From Cryobacterium sp. PH31-L1 (GTDB lineage: Bacteria; Actinomycetota; Actinomycetes; Actinomycetales; Microbacteriaceae): DNA of 64,000 bases. Position numbers and translations under genes: made by a program. Below, piece by piece: positions 39,848 to 48,826 of the stretch. The first letter of the stretch is position 1. Every line of letters begins with the position of its first letter. The stretch is taken from assembly GCF_030063145.1 (NCBI RefSeq), contig NZ_JASISM010000001.1, positions 682,001 to 746,000 on the forward strand, read 5' to 3'. The notes under the pieces were generated by a model. The model searched no databases. It was not told where the DNA came from and worked only from the letters and a program-made list of their open reading frames with translations.

Positions 39848-40675
39848 CTACAGGCGTTCGCGCGGAAAGACCCGGTGGGCGAGGCGATTGAGGGTGCCGA
39901 CCGGTGGCGATTCGTTGTAGGAGTTGGCTAATTCCTGACCGGACAGTCGGTGGATGGCCGCCATGATCTCATCCGTTGCCTGCCGGCGTGCCTTGCCGGA
40001 GGTGGCCGGGCCGTGATGGCCGAGGTCGAGCGGTTCGCCGAAGGTGACAGTGACCTTGCGGATACGCGGCACCTTGGCACCGACCGGCTGAATCTCCTGG
40101 GTGCCGATCAAACCGACCGGAACGACGACCGCGCCGGTGGTGAGGGCGAGCCAGGCGACGCCGGTGCGGCCCTTGTAGAGGCGTCCGTCGAGCGAGCGGG
40201 TGCCCTCGGGGTAGATCGCGAATGCGCCCTCGGCCTCGAGCACGGCACGGCCGGCGTCGAGCGCGACCTGAGCGGCCTGGCCGGCTCCGCGTTCCACACC
40301 GATGGCGCCGATGGCGGTGAAGAAGGTTCGTGATACCCAGCCCTGGAAGCCGGTACCGGTGAAGTAGGTCGACTTGGCGAGAAACTGCACGCGGCGGGTC
40401 GCGACGAGGGGAATGACGATGCTGTCGATGAAGGAGAGGTGGTTGCTGGCGAGAATGACGCGGCCGGTGGCCGGGATATTCTCGCGCCCGATTATGCTCG
40501 GGCGAAAAACAACTCGGGCGACGGGGGCCATGATGCCGTAGCCGAGAAAATAGACGAATCCCGGTCGCTTGACACGCTCCGGGTCGTCGGGCTCGAGGGC
40601 CGGAACGCCCTGATCAGAACTATCGATCGTGATGGTTTCGGCGTTGTCTTTGGGTTCTGCATCGGCACCAGTCAC
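39848..40675 (-). CDS. Lysophospholipid acyltransferase (PlsC family)
   Basis: A 275-residue membrane-associated acyltransferase. The HX4D catalytic motif is in SNHLSFIDSI (about residues 77-86), and the glycerophosphate-binding motif is YPEGTRS. It would acylate lysophosphatidic acid in phospholipid synthesis. A hydrophilic N-terminal region of about 40 residues is unusual but harmless. GTG 40675 is preceded at 6 nt by TAGTGT. Confidence 0.9.
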   Translation of the reverse strand: MTGADAEPKDNAETITIDSSDQGVPALEPDDPERVKRPGFVYFLGYGIMAPVARVVFRPSIIGRENIPATGRVILASNHLSFIDSIVIPLVATRRVQFLAKSTYFTGTGFQGWVSRTFFTAIGAIGVERGAGQAAQVALDAGRAVLEAEGAFAIYPEGTRSLDGRLYKGRTGVAWLALTTGAVVVPVGLIGTQEIQPVGAKVPRIRKVTVTFGEPLDLGHHGPATSGKARRQATDEIMAAIHRLSGQELANSYNESPPVGTLNRLAHRVFPRERL

Positions 40676-40687
40676 CCGTCGACACTA
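40676..40687 (-). promoter_or_regulatory. Leaderless -10 of the acyltransferase
   Basis: TAGTGT (minus strand, 40687-40682) is followed by 6 nt and the GTG start at 40675. Confidence 0.45.
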
Positions 40688-40730
40688 CGCCACCACTGGC
40701 CGGCATCGAACATACGCCGCGCCCGGCACC

Positions 40731-40742
40731 TAGCATGGAGGT
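40731..40742 (+). promoter_or_regulatory. Leaderless -10 of dxr
   Basis: TAGCAT (40731-40736), then GGAGGT and ATG 40743. GGAGGT abuts the ATG with no spacer, so it is a poor ribosome-binding site and the leaderless reading is preferred. Confidence 0.45.
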
Positions 40743-41825
40743 ATGCGCAGAGTAATCATTCTCGGGTCAACTGGCTCGATCGGAACCCAGGCGCTTGACG
40801 TCATTCGTGCCAATCCGGAGCGGTTTGAGGTGGTAGGCCTCGCTGCCGGCAGCAACCGAGAACGGCTCGATGCGCAGGCCCTGGACTTTCAGGTCGAGCA
40901 CACCGCACTGGGAGCGGATGCTGCGGAGCAGCTCGTGCGGGACATCGAAGCCGACGTCGTGCTCAACGGCATCACCGGTTCCGTTGGTCTCGGCCCCACC
41001 CTGGCCGCGCTGAAAGCCGGGCGAACTCTGGCTCTGGCCAACAAGGAGTCGCTGATCGTCGGCGGCGATCTCGTGAAGAATCTTGCTGCGCCAGGGCAGA
41101 TCGTTCCGGTCGACTCCGAACACTCCGCCATCGCGCAGGCATTGCGGTCGGGAACGCCGCACGAGGTGCGTCGACTCGTGCTCACGGCATCCGGTGGGCC
41201 GTTTCGCGGTTTCACCCGGGAACAGCTTGCCCGGGTGACGCCCGCGCAGGCCCTCGCCCACCCGACCTGGGACATGGGCCTGGTGGTAACCACCAACTCG
41301 GCCACCCTCGTGAACAAGGGGCTCGAGATCATCGAAGCGCACCTCTTGTTCGACGTGGAATACGACCGCATCGACGCCGTCGTGCACCCGCAATCCGTGG
41401 TGCACTCGATGGTCGAATTCGTCGACGGGTCGACCATCGCACAGGCGAGCCCGCCGGACATGCGGCTGCCGATCTCACTCGGTCTCGACTGGCCGAACCG
41501 GGTCGCCGCCGTCGGCGCCCCGATCGACTGGACCGTACCGCACAGCTGGACTTTCGAACCGCTCGACGACACGGCTTTTCCCGCGGTGGAACTGGCCAAA
41601 AAGGTCGGCCGACTGGGCGGCACCTATCCGGCCGTGTTCAACGCAGCCAACGAGCAGGCCGTCACCGCTTTTCACGCCGGGCGCATCGGCTTTCTGGACA
41701 TCGTCGACACCGTGCTGCACGTGGTCGAAAGCCATGAACACGACCTTGAACTCACCCTCGAGTCACTCGCCGAGGCCGAACTCTGGGCGAGGGCCGCCGC
41801 CGATCAGCGGATCGCGGCACGCTGA
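40743..41825 (+). CDS. dxr: 1-deoxy-D-xylulose 5-phosphate reductoisomerase
   Basis: A 360-residue NADPH-dependent enzyme of the MEP isoprenoid pathway (DXP to MEP). The NADPH-binding motif [14 protein letters not shown] is at the N-terminus. [19 protein letters not shown] (metal-binding Asp/Glu), SGGPFRG, HPTWDMG and [12 protein letters not shown] are all intact. ispG of the same pathway lies about 16 kb downstream. The C-terminus is the normal Glu/Ala-rich helix. Confidence 0.97.
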   Translation: MRRVIILGSTGSIGTQALDVIRANPERFEVVGLAAGSNRERLDAQALDFQVEHTALGADAAEQLVRDIEADVVLNGITGSVGLGPTLAALKAGRTLALANKESLIVGGDLVKNLAAPGQIVPVDSEHSAIAQALRSGTPHEVRRLVLTASGGPFRGFTREQLARVTPAQALAHPTWDMGLVVTTNSATLVNKGLEIIEAHLLFDVEYDRIDAVVHPQSVVHSMVEFVDGSTIAQASPPDMRLPISLGLDWPNRVAAVGAPIDWTVPHSWTFEPLDDTAFPAVELAKKVGRLGGTYPAVFNAANEQAVTAFHAGRIGFLDIVDTVLHVVESHEHDLELTLESLAEAELWARAAADQRIAAR

Positions 41826-41829
41826 CGGC

Positions 41830-42294
41830 TTAGTTGCACTCGCCCGCCTTGACCCGGTCCTTGCCGTCCTGGCACTCTTCGCGTGCGTCCTTGGCATTTT
41901 CTGCCGCATCCTTGGCATCCTTGGCATTCTCGGCGTCCTGCTTCTCGGCGAGGGCCGCCGCTGCGGCAGCGGCTTCAGCAGCGACAGCAGCAGCTTCGAT
42001 CTCAACCGTCAGATCGGCGCTGACCAGGTTGATCGCGGTCTGAATCGACTCCGACCGTGCGGCGCTGACCTGGCCGCCGGCGGCTGCGGTGCGCAAATTG
42101 CCCTGCATGGCGGTGAGCAGCGACTGGGCTTCGGTGAAGTTGCCGTCCGCCGCCGCCTCGGTGATGCCGAGCATTGCAGACTGTAGATTTTCGGCTGTGG
42201 TGGCCTGAAGTTCGACCGGTTCAGCCGCGCAACCGGCCAGCGGCAAGAGCAGAAGTAATCCGGAAACGAGCGCGAGGGTCAGTCGTTTGAGCAT
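41830..42294 (-). CDS. Ala-rich lipoprotein coupled to a Ser/Thr kinase
   Basis: A 154-residue secreted lipoprotein. The signal peptide ends in a lipobox LAGC (Cys about 22). The mature part is helical (LQSAMLGITEAAADGNFTEA, then QTAINLVSADL). It is followed by an Ala-rich coiled-coil stretch and a Lys/Asp/Glu-rich tail with two Cys (EECQDG, GECN). ATG 42294 shares a base with the kinase stop (TGATG), so the two are translationally coupled and the lipoprotein may be a ligand or partner of the kinase's outer domain. Function unknown. Confidence 0.75.
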   Translation of the reverse strand: MLKRLTLALVSGLLLLLPLAGCAAEPVELQATTAENLQSAMLGITEAAADGNFTEAQSLLTAMQGNLRTAAAGGQVSAARSESIQTAINLVSADLTVEIEAAAVAAEAAAAAAALAEKQDAENAKDAKDAAENAKDAREECQDGKDRVKAGECN

Positions 42295-43526
42295 CACGGG
42301 TTCACGCTTTCCTGAAGCTGTTCGAGGTGCGTGCCGAGGGTGCCGTCGACCGCCGGATAACTCGGCGGAACCGCTGGTGGATCGTCTCCGCCGCCCAGGA
42401 ACAGCGCACCGAGCACGATCGCGGTGACCACTAGGGCCGCCAGGACGATCCAGAGGATAACCCGGTTGCGGCGCGGTGCAGGCGTGGTCCCCGTCTGCTT
42501 CCAGGAGATGGCTGCAGTTGACGGTTTGGGGCTGGGGGGCGGACCGGCACGCAGTACCTCGGTCGCAGCGGCCTCACCCGCGTGAGCGGGTAGCAGCAGC
42601 GTGGCCACGGCCTGGTCTTCGGTTCCGGTCGCAAGCGCGCGGAGCAGCAGGGACGCCTCGGCGGCGCTCGGACGATCCGCGGTCTCGCGGGCGGTCATGG
42701 CCGCGAGTAACTCGGTCCAGTCCCGGTCCAGCGTGCTCGGAATCCCCGGCTGGCGTTGCAGCCGCGCCATCGCCGACTCCACGGCGGTTCCGGGGTAGGC
42801 GCGCACGCCGGTGAGGCATTCGAGCAGCACCAGGCCGAGCGAATAGATATCCGTCGGTGCACCGATCGCAGCGCCGAGCGCCTGCTCCGGGCTCAGGTAG
42901 CTCGCCGTGCCGAGCAGCGAACCGGTCGCGGTGAGCCTGGTCTCATCGAGCAGCCGGGCAATGCCGAAATCGGCGAGCTTGGCGTGCATGCTGCGGCCGG
43001 GAAAGCCGGAGGGGGACAGCAGTACGTTGGCCGGCTTGACGTCGCGGTGGATGATGCCCTGCTCGTGCACGCAGTGCAGTGCCTCGGCCAGATCGGCACC
43101 CATCGCGGCCACCTCGCGGCTCGGCAGCGGGCCGGTCGCGATGCGGGCGCGCAGATCGGGGCCGTCCACGAGTTCCATCACGATGAAGGTTCGCGGCACG
43201 CCGTCGACGATGGCGGTGCCGGCGTCGAACAGGGTGACCAGGGCGAAATGGTTCAGGCTTGCCAGCAGGGCGATCTCGCCGCTCTGACGCTCCGGCTCAG
43301 CGGCGCCGCCGTCTGCCCGAAACAGTTTGACGGCCACTGTACGGCCGAGCGCGGTATCCGTTGCCCGATAAACGGACGCCATCCCGCCGGTACCGATGAG
43401 GGTCTCGATCAGAAAACGGTCGGCGAGCAGGCTGCCCACCGGGCCGGGGCTCGGTAGCTGCTGGGTGGGAATTGGTTCGTAAGACAGGGGGACCTCCTGG
43501 GGCGTCCACCCTCTAGCAAAGCACAT
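42294..43526 (-). CDS. Membrane Ser/Thr protein kinase (PknB-like)
   Basis: A Hanks-type kinase of about 410 residues. The Gly loop is IGTGGMASVYRA, the ATP Lys is in VAVKLF, the catalytic loop HRDVKPANVLL, DFG in LADFGIARLL, and GTASYLSPEQ. A single membrane helix (about residues 365-388) leaves a short outer tail of about 35 residues ending HLEQLQESVNP. No PASTA repeats are seen. The start is uncertain: ATG 43526 has no SD, but a CTG at 43487 lies 5 nt after a perfect AGGAGG (43498-43493) and would begin the protein at SYEPIPTQQL. It lies antisense between dxr and the protease gene. Confidence 0.9.
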   Translation of the reverse strand: MCFARGWTPQEVPLSYEPIPTQQLPSPGPVGSLLADRFLIETLIGTGGMASVYRATDTALGRTVAVKLFRADGGAAEPERQSGEIALLASLNHFALVTLFDAGTAIVDGVPRTFIVMELVDGPDLRARIATGPLPSREVAAMGADLAEALHCVHEQGIIHRDVKPANVLLSPSGFPGRSMHAKLADFGIARLLDETRLTATGSLLGTASYLSPEQALGAAIGAPTDIYSLGLVLLECLTGVRAYPGTAVESAMARLQRQPGIPSTLDRDWTELLAAMTARETADRPSAAEASLLLRALATGTEDQAVATLLLPAHAGEAAATEVLRAGPPPSPKPSTAAISWKQTGTTPAPRRNRVILWIVLAALVVTAIVLGALFLGGGDDPPAVPPSYPAVDGTLGTHLEQLQESVNP

Positions 43527-43596
43527 GTGCCCCCTGATGGGGAGGTTCGGCCTCACGGCCAGCCGCTTTGCAGCTTGATGCGGTTACTCTACGACA

Positions 43597-44976
43597 GTGG
43601 AAACCGTACTTCTGTTCATATTGGGCGTCGCAATCGTGGTCGTGGGACTCGCCGTCTCTATCGGCCTGCACGAAATCGGCCACCTCGTGCCCGCCAAGCT
43701 GTTCGGCGTCAAGGTAACCCAGTACATGATCGGCTTCGGCCCGACAGTCTGGTCGCGCACCAGGGGCGAGACCGAGTACGGCGTCAAGGCGCTGCCCCTC
43801 GGCGGCTATATCGCCATGATCGGCATGTTTCCACCGTCGAAAAAGGGCGGAGCCCCCCGTACCACCACCACCGGGTTCTTCGACCAGATGGTTCAGGAGG
43901 GCGAACCGGAGAAGAAGACCAGCGCCCTGTCCACCCTGGTCGACGATGCCCGCCAAGCCAGCGCCGAGACCATCGGCGAGGGTGAAGAGCACCGCGCGTT
44001 CTATCAGCTGTCGGTCTACAAACGCGTGATCATCATGCTCGGTGGGCCCACCATGAACCTACTCATTGCCATTGTGATGTTCTCCATTCTGGTCATGGGA
44101 TTCGGCAGCCCGCAGATCAGCACGACCATCGGCAGCGTGAGCCAGTGCGTGCTCCCCGCCTCGAGTGACCGGCAGGCCTGCGAGTCAACCGATGAAGCCT
44201 CGCCCGGTGCCGCTGCCGGAATGAAGCCAGGTGACCGATTGGTCAGCATCGGCGGAACAGCCATATCGAACTGGGAGCAGTCGACCGAGGTCATCCGCTC
44301 GGCGCCCGGACGCACCCTCGCCGTGGTGGTCGAGCGTGACGGCACCGACGTCGACCTCTCGCTCACCCCCAAACTCACCGAACGCTACGTGTATACCGCT
44401 GACAACAAGATCAAAACGGATGCCTCCGGCGCTGCCGTTACCGAGGAAGTCGGGTTCGTCGGCATCGGAGCGGCGAGCGAACTGGTGCCCCAGCCCGCGA
44501 CAGCCGTGCTGCCAATGGTCGGCGACAACATCTCCGCCGTCGCGCACGTGATTCTCAACCTGCCCGACCGGCTCGTGGCTGTGGCCAAGGCCGCGTTCGG
44601 CCCGGGCGAGCGCGACCTGAACGGACCGATCAGCGTGGTGGGTGTCGGCCGGGTCGCCGGCGAACTGGCCAGCATGGACACCATTCCGGTCGCTACGAAG
44701 GTCGCGAGCATGCTGCAGCTGCTTGGATCGCTCAATATCGCCCTGTTCGTGTTCAACCTGGTGCCCCTGCTGCCACTCGACGGCGGCCACGTTGCCGGTG
44801 CACTGTGGGAAGGCATCCGTCGATTCTTCGCGAAGCTGTTCAAACGGCCCGATCCCGGACCGGTCGACATGGCCAAGCTCATGCCGCTCACGCTGGCGGT
44901 CGTGGTTCTGCTCGGCGGGATGAGCCTGTTGCTCATCTACGCGGACATCGTCAAGCCGATCAACTTCTTCGGGTAG
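43597..44976 (+). CDS. M50 site-2 zinc metalloprotease (RseP/Rip1-like)
   Basis: A 459-residue membrane protease for regulated intramembrane proteolysis. The zinc motif HEIGH is in helix 1 (about residue 26) and the third ligand is in NLVPLLPLDGGHVAG. A PDZ domain (AAAGMKPGDRLVSIGGT) lies between. A hydrophilic insertion of about 70 residues follows helix 1 (residues 75-140), longer than in E. coli RseP but usual in actinobacteria. Substrates are typically anti-sigma factors. GTG 43597 has no obvious SD. It lies downstream of dxr as usual, but the expected next gene, ispG, is 12.8 kb away. Confidence 0.93.
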   Translation: METVLLFILGVAIVVVGLAVSIGLHEIGHLVPAKLFGVKVTQYMIGFGPTVWSRTRGETEYGVKALPLGGYIAMIGMFPPSKKGGAPRTTTTGFFDQMVQEGEPEKKTSALSTLVDDARQASAETIGEGEEHRAFYQLSVYKRVIIMLGGPTMNLLIAIVMFSILVMGFGSPQISTTIGSVSQCVLPASSDRQACESTDEASPGAAAGMKPGDRLVSIGGTAISNWEQSTEVIRSAPGRTLAVVVERDGTDVDLSLTPKLTERYVYTADNKIKTDASGAAVTEEVGFVGIGAASELVPQPATAVLPMVGDNISAVAHVILNLPDRLVAVAKAAFGPGERDLNGPISVVGVGRVAGELASMDTIPVATKVASMLQLLGSLNIALFVFNLVPLLPLDGGHVAGALWEGIRRFFAKLFKRPDPGPVDMAKLMPLTLAVVVLLGGMSLLLIYADIVKPINFFG

Positions 44977-45022
44977 CGGGCAGCTACTCCCGCGGGCGGA
45001 TGCGGCGCCCGGCGCACGGAAG

Positions 45023-45034
45023 TAGCATCAAGCC
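45023..45034 (+). promoter_or_regulatory. Leaderless -10 of the histidine kinase gene
   Basis: TAGCAT (45023-45028), then 6 nt and ATG 45035. Confidence 0.45.
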
Positions 45035-46282
45035 ATGCCACCACACGGGGAGTCCAGCGGGAACGGGTACGGCATGCCGCGGCCCATTCGGTTGTGGTTG
45101 CCCGTGGTGATCTCCGTAATGATCCAGGTACCGGCGGTGGCCGTGTTGGCCTGGCCTGGACGGGGCCGCTTCGATCACTTCGACATGATGCGAGGCCCGG
45201 GTCCGCTCCCGGACTTTGAGCGTCCGGGACTCGCGCTGGCCGGCTGGTTTCTTGCCGTAGGCCTGGCTCTGATCGGCCCGCTCGCCCTGATCGGCGCCCG
45301 GCGGTTTCCCGGCCCGGTCGTGGCCGTTGTCGCCGTCGCGGCCGGTTCTTTCACCCTCGTGCGTCCCGAAATTGGTGTGCCCTACATTGCGCTGATTCTT
45401 GCGATCGTTCTCGGCATCGTGCGTGGGGTACGCGTCTGGGTGTACGGCTCCGTCGCAGCGGCCTGGGTCCTGGTGCTGGGGCTCGCGGCCGCGTTCGGGG
45501 TGGGGCTCCATCCGCTGCGGATCGCCGGAACCACCCTGGCGCTGGCCGTGTTCATGGGAATCGGGGAGGCCATCCGCTCGCGTCGGGAACGTTTTGCCGA
45601 GCTGCGGCGCACGCTTGACGCCCGTCGTATGTCGGCCGAACAGCAAGAACGCGTGCGCATTGCGCGCGAACTGCACGATGTGTTCGCGCACTCCCTGTCG
45701 CAGATCAACGTGCAGGCCGGGGTGGGGCTGCACCTGATCGAGAGCCAGCCGGAGCAGGCCGCGCAGGCGCTCGCGAGCATCAAGAGCACCAGTAAGACCG
45801 CGCTCGAAGAGGTACGTCTGGTACTCGGTATCCTGCGGTCAGGAAACGAGCCGGGCACTGCGCCGCTGACCCCTGAGCCCGACCTGGCCAGCCTGCCGGC
45901 GCTCGTGGAGACCTTCCGCGCGCAGAAACTGGAGGTGACCCTGGTTGACGCACTGGAAGCGCGTTCCGGAGACACCGAGGCGGAGATGCCGGCGGCAACG
46001 CAACTGGCGCTGTATCGCATTTGTCAGGAAGCCCTCACGAACGTGCTGCGGCACGCGCGGGCGGGGGAGGCATCCGTTGTGTTGGCGAGCCAGAACAGCG
46101 ACTACCTGCTCACGGTCACCGACGACGGGTTGGCGCCTGCCTGGCCGCTCACTTCCGGCGGCGGACTGCTCGGCATGCGGGAGCGCGCGGAACTGCTCGG
46201 CGGCAGCCTGCAAGTGCTCCGCAGTGCGCGCGGCGGCGTGCAGATAGCGGCGCGCATTCCGATGAGACGCGGCGAGCGGTGA
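45035..46282 (+). CDS. Sensor histidine kinase (NarL/LiaS-type, HisKA_3)
   Basis: A 415-residue sensor with about five to six N-terminal membrane helices (residues 20-185), a short linker coiled coil, and a HisKA_3 dimerisation domain. The phospho-acceptor His is in RIARELHDVFAHSLSQI. The ATPase domain carries the N box (ICQEALTNVLRHA) and GLLGMRERAELLGG. The large extracytoplasmic loop is short, so membrane or drug sensing is likely. GTGA overlap couples it to the response regulator. Confidence 0.92.
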   Translation: MPPHGESSGNGYGMPRPIRLWLPVVISVMIQVPAVAVLAWPGRGRFDHFDMMRGPGPLPDFERPGLALAGWFLAVGLALIGPLALIGARRFPGPVVAVVAVAAGSFTLVRPEIGVPYIALILAIVLGIVRGVRVWVYGSVAAAWVLVLGLAAAFGVGLHPLRIAGTTLALAVFMGIGEAIRSRRERFAELRRTLDARRMSAEQQERVRIARELHDVFAHSLSQINVQAGVGLHLIESQPEQAAQALASIKSTSKTALEEVRLVLGILRSGNEPGTAPLTPEPDLASLPALVETFRAQKLEVTLVDALEARSGDTEAEMPAATQLALYRICQEALTNVLRHARAGEASVVLASQNSDYLLTVTDDGLAPAWPLTSGGGLLGMRERAELLGGSLQVLRSARGGVQIAARIPMRRGER

Positions 46283-46953
46283 TTCGCGTCGTCATCGCCG
46301 ACGACCAACAGCTGATCCGCGCCGGATTCGCGGCCCTGCTCGAATCCGAGCCGGACATCACCGTCGTCGGCCAGGCGGGCACGGGCACCGAGGCGGTAGA
46401 GCAGGTCAGCCGACACCGACCCGACGTCGTGCTGATGGATATTCGCATGCCGAGCGGTGACGGCCTCTGGGCGACCGAACAGATCGTTCGCGACCCGCGA
46501 CTGTCTGGCACGCACATTGTGATCGTGACCACGTTTGAGCTCGACGAATACGTCGTGCACGCCATTCGCGCCGGGGCCAGCGGTTTTCTGGTCAAGGACA
46601 CCGAGCCGACCGAGCTGATTCGCGCGGTGCGCGTCGTTGCTGACGGCGACGGCCTGCTCTCGCCCGGAGTCACCCGGCGCCTGCTCGAACGGATGGCGGC
46701 CGGCCTGCGTCAGCGCCCCGATTCCCACACAGCGGATGCCGCGCTGCTGGCCAGCCTGACCGATCGCGAACGTGAGGTGCTCGGTCTGGTCGGCCGGGGG
46801 CTGACCAACGGCGAGATTGGCACGGAGCTGTTCCTCAGCCCGCTGACAGCGAAAACCCACGTGTCCCGCATCATGAGCAAGCTCGCCGCCCGCGACCGGG
46901 TGCAGCTGGTGATCATCGCCTACGAAGCAGGGCTGGTCAGCCCCAGCAGCTGA
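46279..46953 (+). CDS. LuxR/NarL-family response regulator
   Basis: A 224-residue two-domain regulator. The receiver domain begins IRVVIADDQQLIRAGF; the phospho-Asp lies in DVVLMDIRMPSG (about residue 54). The C-terminal LuxR HTH reads LTDREREVLGLVGRGLTNGEI, then SPLTAKTHVSRIMSKL. GTG 46279 overlaps the kinase stop. The SHOCT membrane protein just downstream, with a dyad between, is the likeliest target. Confidence 0.94.
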   Translation: MIRVVIADDQQLIRAGFAALLESEPDITVVGQAGTGTEAVEQVSRHRPDVVLMDIRMPSGDGLWATEQIVRDPRLSGTHIVIVTTFELDEYVVHAIRAGASGFLVKDTEPTELIRAVRVVADGDGLLSPGVTRRLLERMAAGLRQRPDSHTADAALLASLTDREREVLGLVGRGLTNGEIGTELFLSPLTAKTHVSRIMSKLAARDRVQLVIIAYEAGLVSPSS

Positions 46954-46977
46954 TCGCTCAAGTCGTTGATACACCCG

Positions 46978-47001
46978 CGGGCGTAGTGCAACTGACGCCC
47001 G
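46978..47001. promoter_or_regulatory. Inverted repeat between response regulator and SHOCT gene
   Basis: CGGGCGT (46978-46984) and ACGCCCG (46995-47001) form a perfect 7-bp dyad with a 10-nt loop, 25 nt after the regulator stop. It may be a NarL-type operator or a weak terminator; there is no U-tract. Confidence 0.4.
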
Positions 47002-47068
47002 GGAGCCGATGCGCTCGTATCGTGGGTCGTCAAGACTGGTTGTACTTCACCGAACGAGAGGACAGGCC

Positions 47069-47431
47069 ATGTTGACCACACTGCGCGACGGAGTACTGAC
47101 CGCGCTCGCTGCCCGTCCCGGCGACGGCGACGGCTACGGCCATGGCGGAATGATGAACGGCGGGTTCGGCTTCGGCTGGTGGTTCGTGCTGATCCCGTTG
47201 TTCTGGATCATCGTCGTGGCCGTACTGTTCGCCATCTTCGGTCGCCGCTGGCGTCGCAGCATGCGAGAGGGAAACCGGCACCCCGGCTGGCAAGGCCAGG
47301 CGGATTCCACGAGCGCCGAGAAGACGCTCGCCGAACGCTTCGCCCAGGGCGACATCGACGAGGTCGAGTATCGCGCCCGGCTCGAAGTGCTGCGCGCGAA
47401 CCGGCCGGACAGCCAGGCCCCGCCGGCCTAG
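47069..47431 (+). CDS. SHOCT-domain small membrane protein
   Basis: A 120-residue protein. A Gly-rich stretch precedes one strongly hydrophobic helix (about residues 32-53, GWWFVLIPLFWIIVVAVLFA). A basic stop-transfer region and a C-terminal SHOCT motif (AEKTLAERFAQGDIDEVEYRARLEVL) follow. SHOCT proteins often accompany two-component systems and may oligomerise. ATG 47069 follows GAGAGGACAGG. It may be controlled by the upstream regulator. Confidence 0.82.
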   Translation: MLTTLRDGVLTALAARPGDGDGYGHGGMMNGGFGFGWWFVLIPLFWIIVVAVLFAIFGRRWRRSMREGNRHPGWQGQADSTSAEKTLAERFAQGDIDEVEYRARLEVLRANRPDSQAPPA

Positions 47432-47437
47432 TAGCCG

Positions 47438-48622
47438 TTACCGGGACAGCAGCAGCGCCTCACCCTGGCCGCCGCCGCCGCACAGCGCGACGGCGGCTTT
47501 GCCGGTGCCACGCCGGGCCAGTTCGAGGGCCGCGTGCAGTGCAATGCGCCCGCCACTCGATCCAATCGGGTGGCCGATGGCGATGCCGCCGCCGTGAATG
47601 TTCACGACATCGGCCGACACGCCGAGCACCTTCGACGACTGGGCCACGACCGAGGCGAACGCCTCGTTGATCTCAACCAGGTCGAGATCTGCGGCGGTCC
47701 AGCCTTCGCGCTTGAGGGCGTGTGCGATGGCATTGGCCGGCTGGGAGTGCAGGGAATTGTCGGGCCCGGCCACCTGGCCGCTCGCGTTGATCACGGCGAG
47801 CCAGGGCAGGCCGTGCTTCTCGGCCCAAGCGCGGCTGGTCACGACGACGGCGCTCGCGCCGTCACTGAGGGGGGCTGCATTGCCGGCCGTGATGCTTCCC
47901 GCCGGGTCGAACGCCGGGCGCAGGCGGCCGAGCGTCTCGGTCGTGCTCTCGGCGCGAACGCCCTCATCGGTGCTGATCAGGAGCGGCTCGCCCTTCCGCT
48001 GTGGCACGCTGATCGGCGTGATCTCGTCGCTGAACACATCATCAGCGGCGGCAGCGGCGGCACGCTGGTGCGAGGCAGCGGCGATTTCGTCCTGCTCGAG
48101 GCGGGTCTGTCCGAGTTCAACGTTGGCGCGCTCGGTGGAGAGTCCCATCGAGAGGCCGTCGAAGGCGTCGGTGAGTCCGTCGTGAGCGGCGTGGTCGAGC
48201 GCTGACACGGTTCCGTAATTCCAGCCCTGGCGGGAGCCAGGCAGCAGGTGGGGCGCGCGGGACATGGATTCCTGACCGCCAGCCACGACGACATCCGCTT
48301 CGCCGAGCCGCACCAGGCGGGCGGCATCGATGACGGCGGCGAGGCCGGACAGGCAGACCTTGTTGAGTGTCATGGCCGGCACATTCCACGGGATGCCCGC
48401 AGCCACGCTGGACTGCCGGGCCGGGTTCTGCCCACACCCGGCTTGTAAAACCTGACCCATGAGCACGAAGTCGACCTGCTCCGGTGCCACTCCAGCGCGG
48501 GCGAGGGCGCCGGCAATGGCGGCGGCGCCGAGGTCGACGGCGGTGAGGGACGAGAGCTGGCCGTTCACGCGACCCTGCGGGGTGCGTGATCCGGCCAGGA
48601 TTACGACGTCGGTTTCGGTCAT
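47438..48622 (-). CDS. Acetyl-CoA acetyltransferase (thiolase)
   Basis: A 394-residue thiolase. The acylated Cys is in NKVCLSGLAAV (about residue 90), the catalytic His in GGGIAIGHPIGSSGGR and the second Cys in ALCGGGGQGEALL. AGGAGTCCTG precedes ATG 48622. Divergent from the Liv/ligase operon, it could supply the thiolytic end of the pathway begun by the operon's acyl-CoA ligase, or act in general acetoacetyl-CoA metabolism. No hydratase or dehydrogenase genes are adjacent. Confidence 0.94.
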   Translation of the reverse strand: MTETDVVILAGSRTPQGRVNGQLSSLTAVDLGAAAIAGALARAGVAPEQVDFVLMGQVLQAGCGQNPARQSSVAAGIPWNVPAMTLNKVCLSGLAAVIDAARLVRLGEADVVVAGGQESMSRAPHLLPGSRQGWNYGTVSALDHAAHDGLTDAFDGLSMGLSTERANVELGQTRLEQDEIAAASHQRAAAAAADDVFSDEITPISVPQRKGEPLLISTDEGVRAESTTETLGRLRPAFDPAGSITAGNAAPLSDGASAVVVTSRAWAEKHGLPWLAVINASGQVAGPDNSLHSQPANAIAHALKREGWTAADLDLVEINEAFASVVAQSSKVLGVSADVVNIHGGGIAIGHPIGSSGGRIALHAALELARRGTGKAAVALCGGGGQGEALLLSR

Positions 48623-48701
48623 CAGGACTCCTTTGTCAAAAATATTGATGCGTGCCACCCCAGCATATTGGCCACGTCTGGGTATCGGTTCACTCCTGCC
48701 T

Positions 48702-48730
48702 CTTGACAGTACCGGCGATCGCCCATAGAT
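48702..48730 (+). promoter_or_regulatory. Strong promoter of the Liv-type operon
   Basis: TTGACA (48702-48707), a 17-nt spacer and TAGATT (48725-48730): a near-consensus housekeeping promoter with a predicted start near 48737 and a leader of about 90 nt before the livK ATG. Confidence 0.7.
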
Positions 48731-48745
48731 TCCTGATACCTGAAC

Positions 48746-48756
48746 CACCTGTCAGG
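48746..48756. promoter_or_regulatory. Candidate TetR operator
   Basis: ACCTG-T-CAGGT is a perfect palindrome about 10 nt after the predicted start site; ACCTG also occurs at 48737-48741. A repressor bound here would block the promoter. The operon encodes its own TetR regulator. Confidence 0.45.
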
Positions 48757-48826
48757 TTTGGCGCCATAGCGTTTCAGAACGCCCCACCTCAACAGCACGC
48801 ACTCAACTGATCGAGAGGCAAATTTC

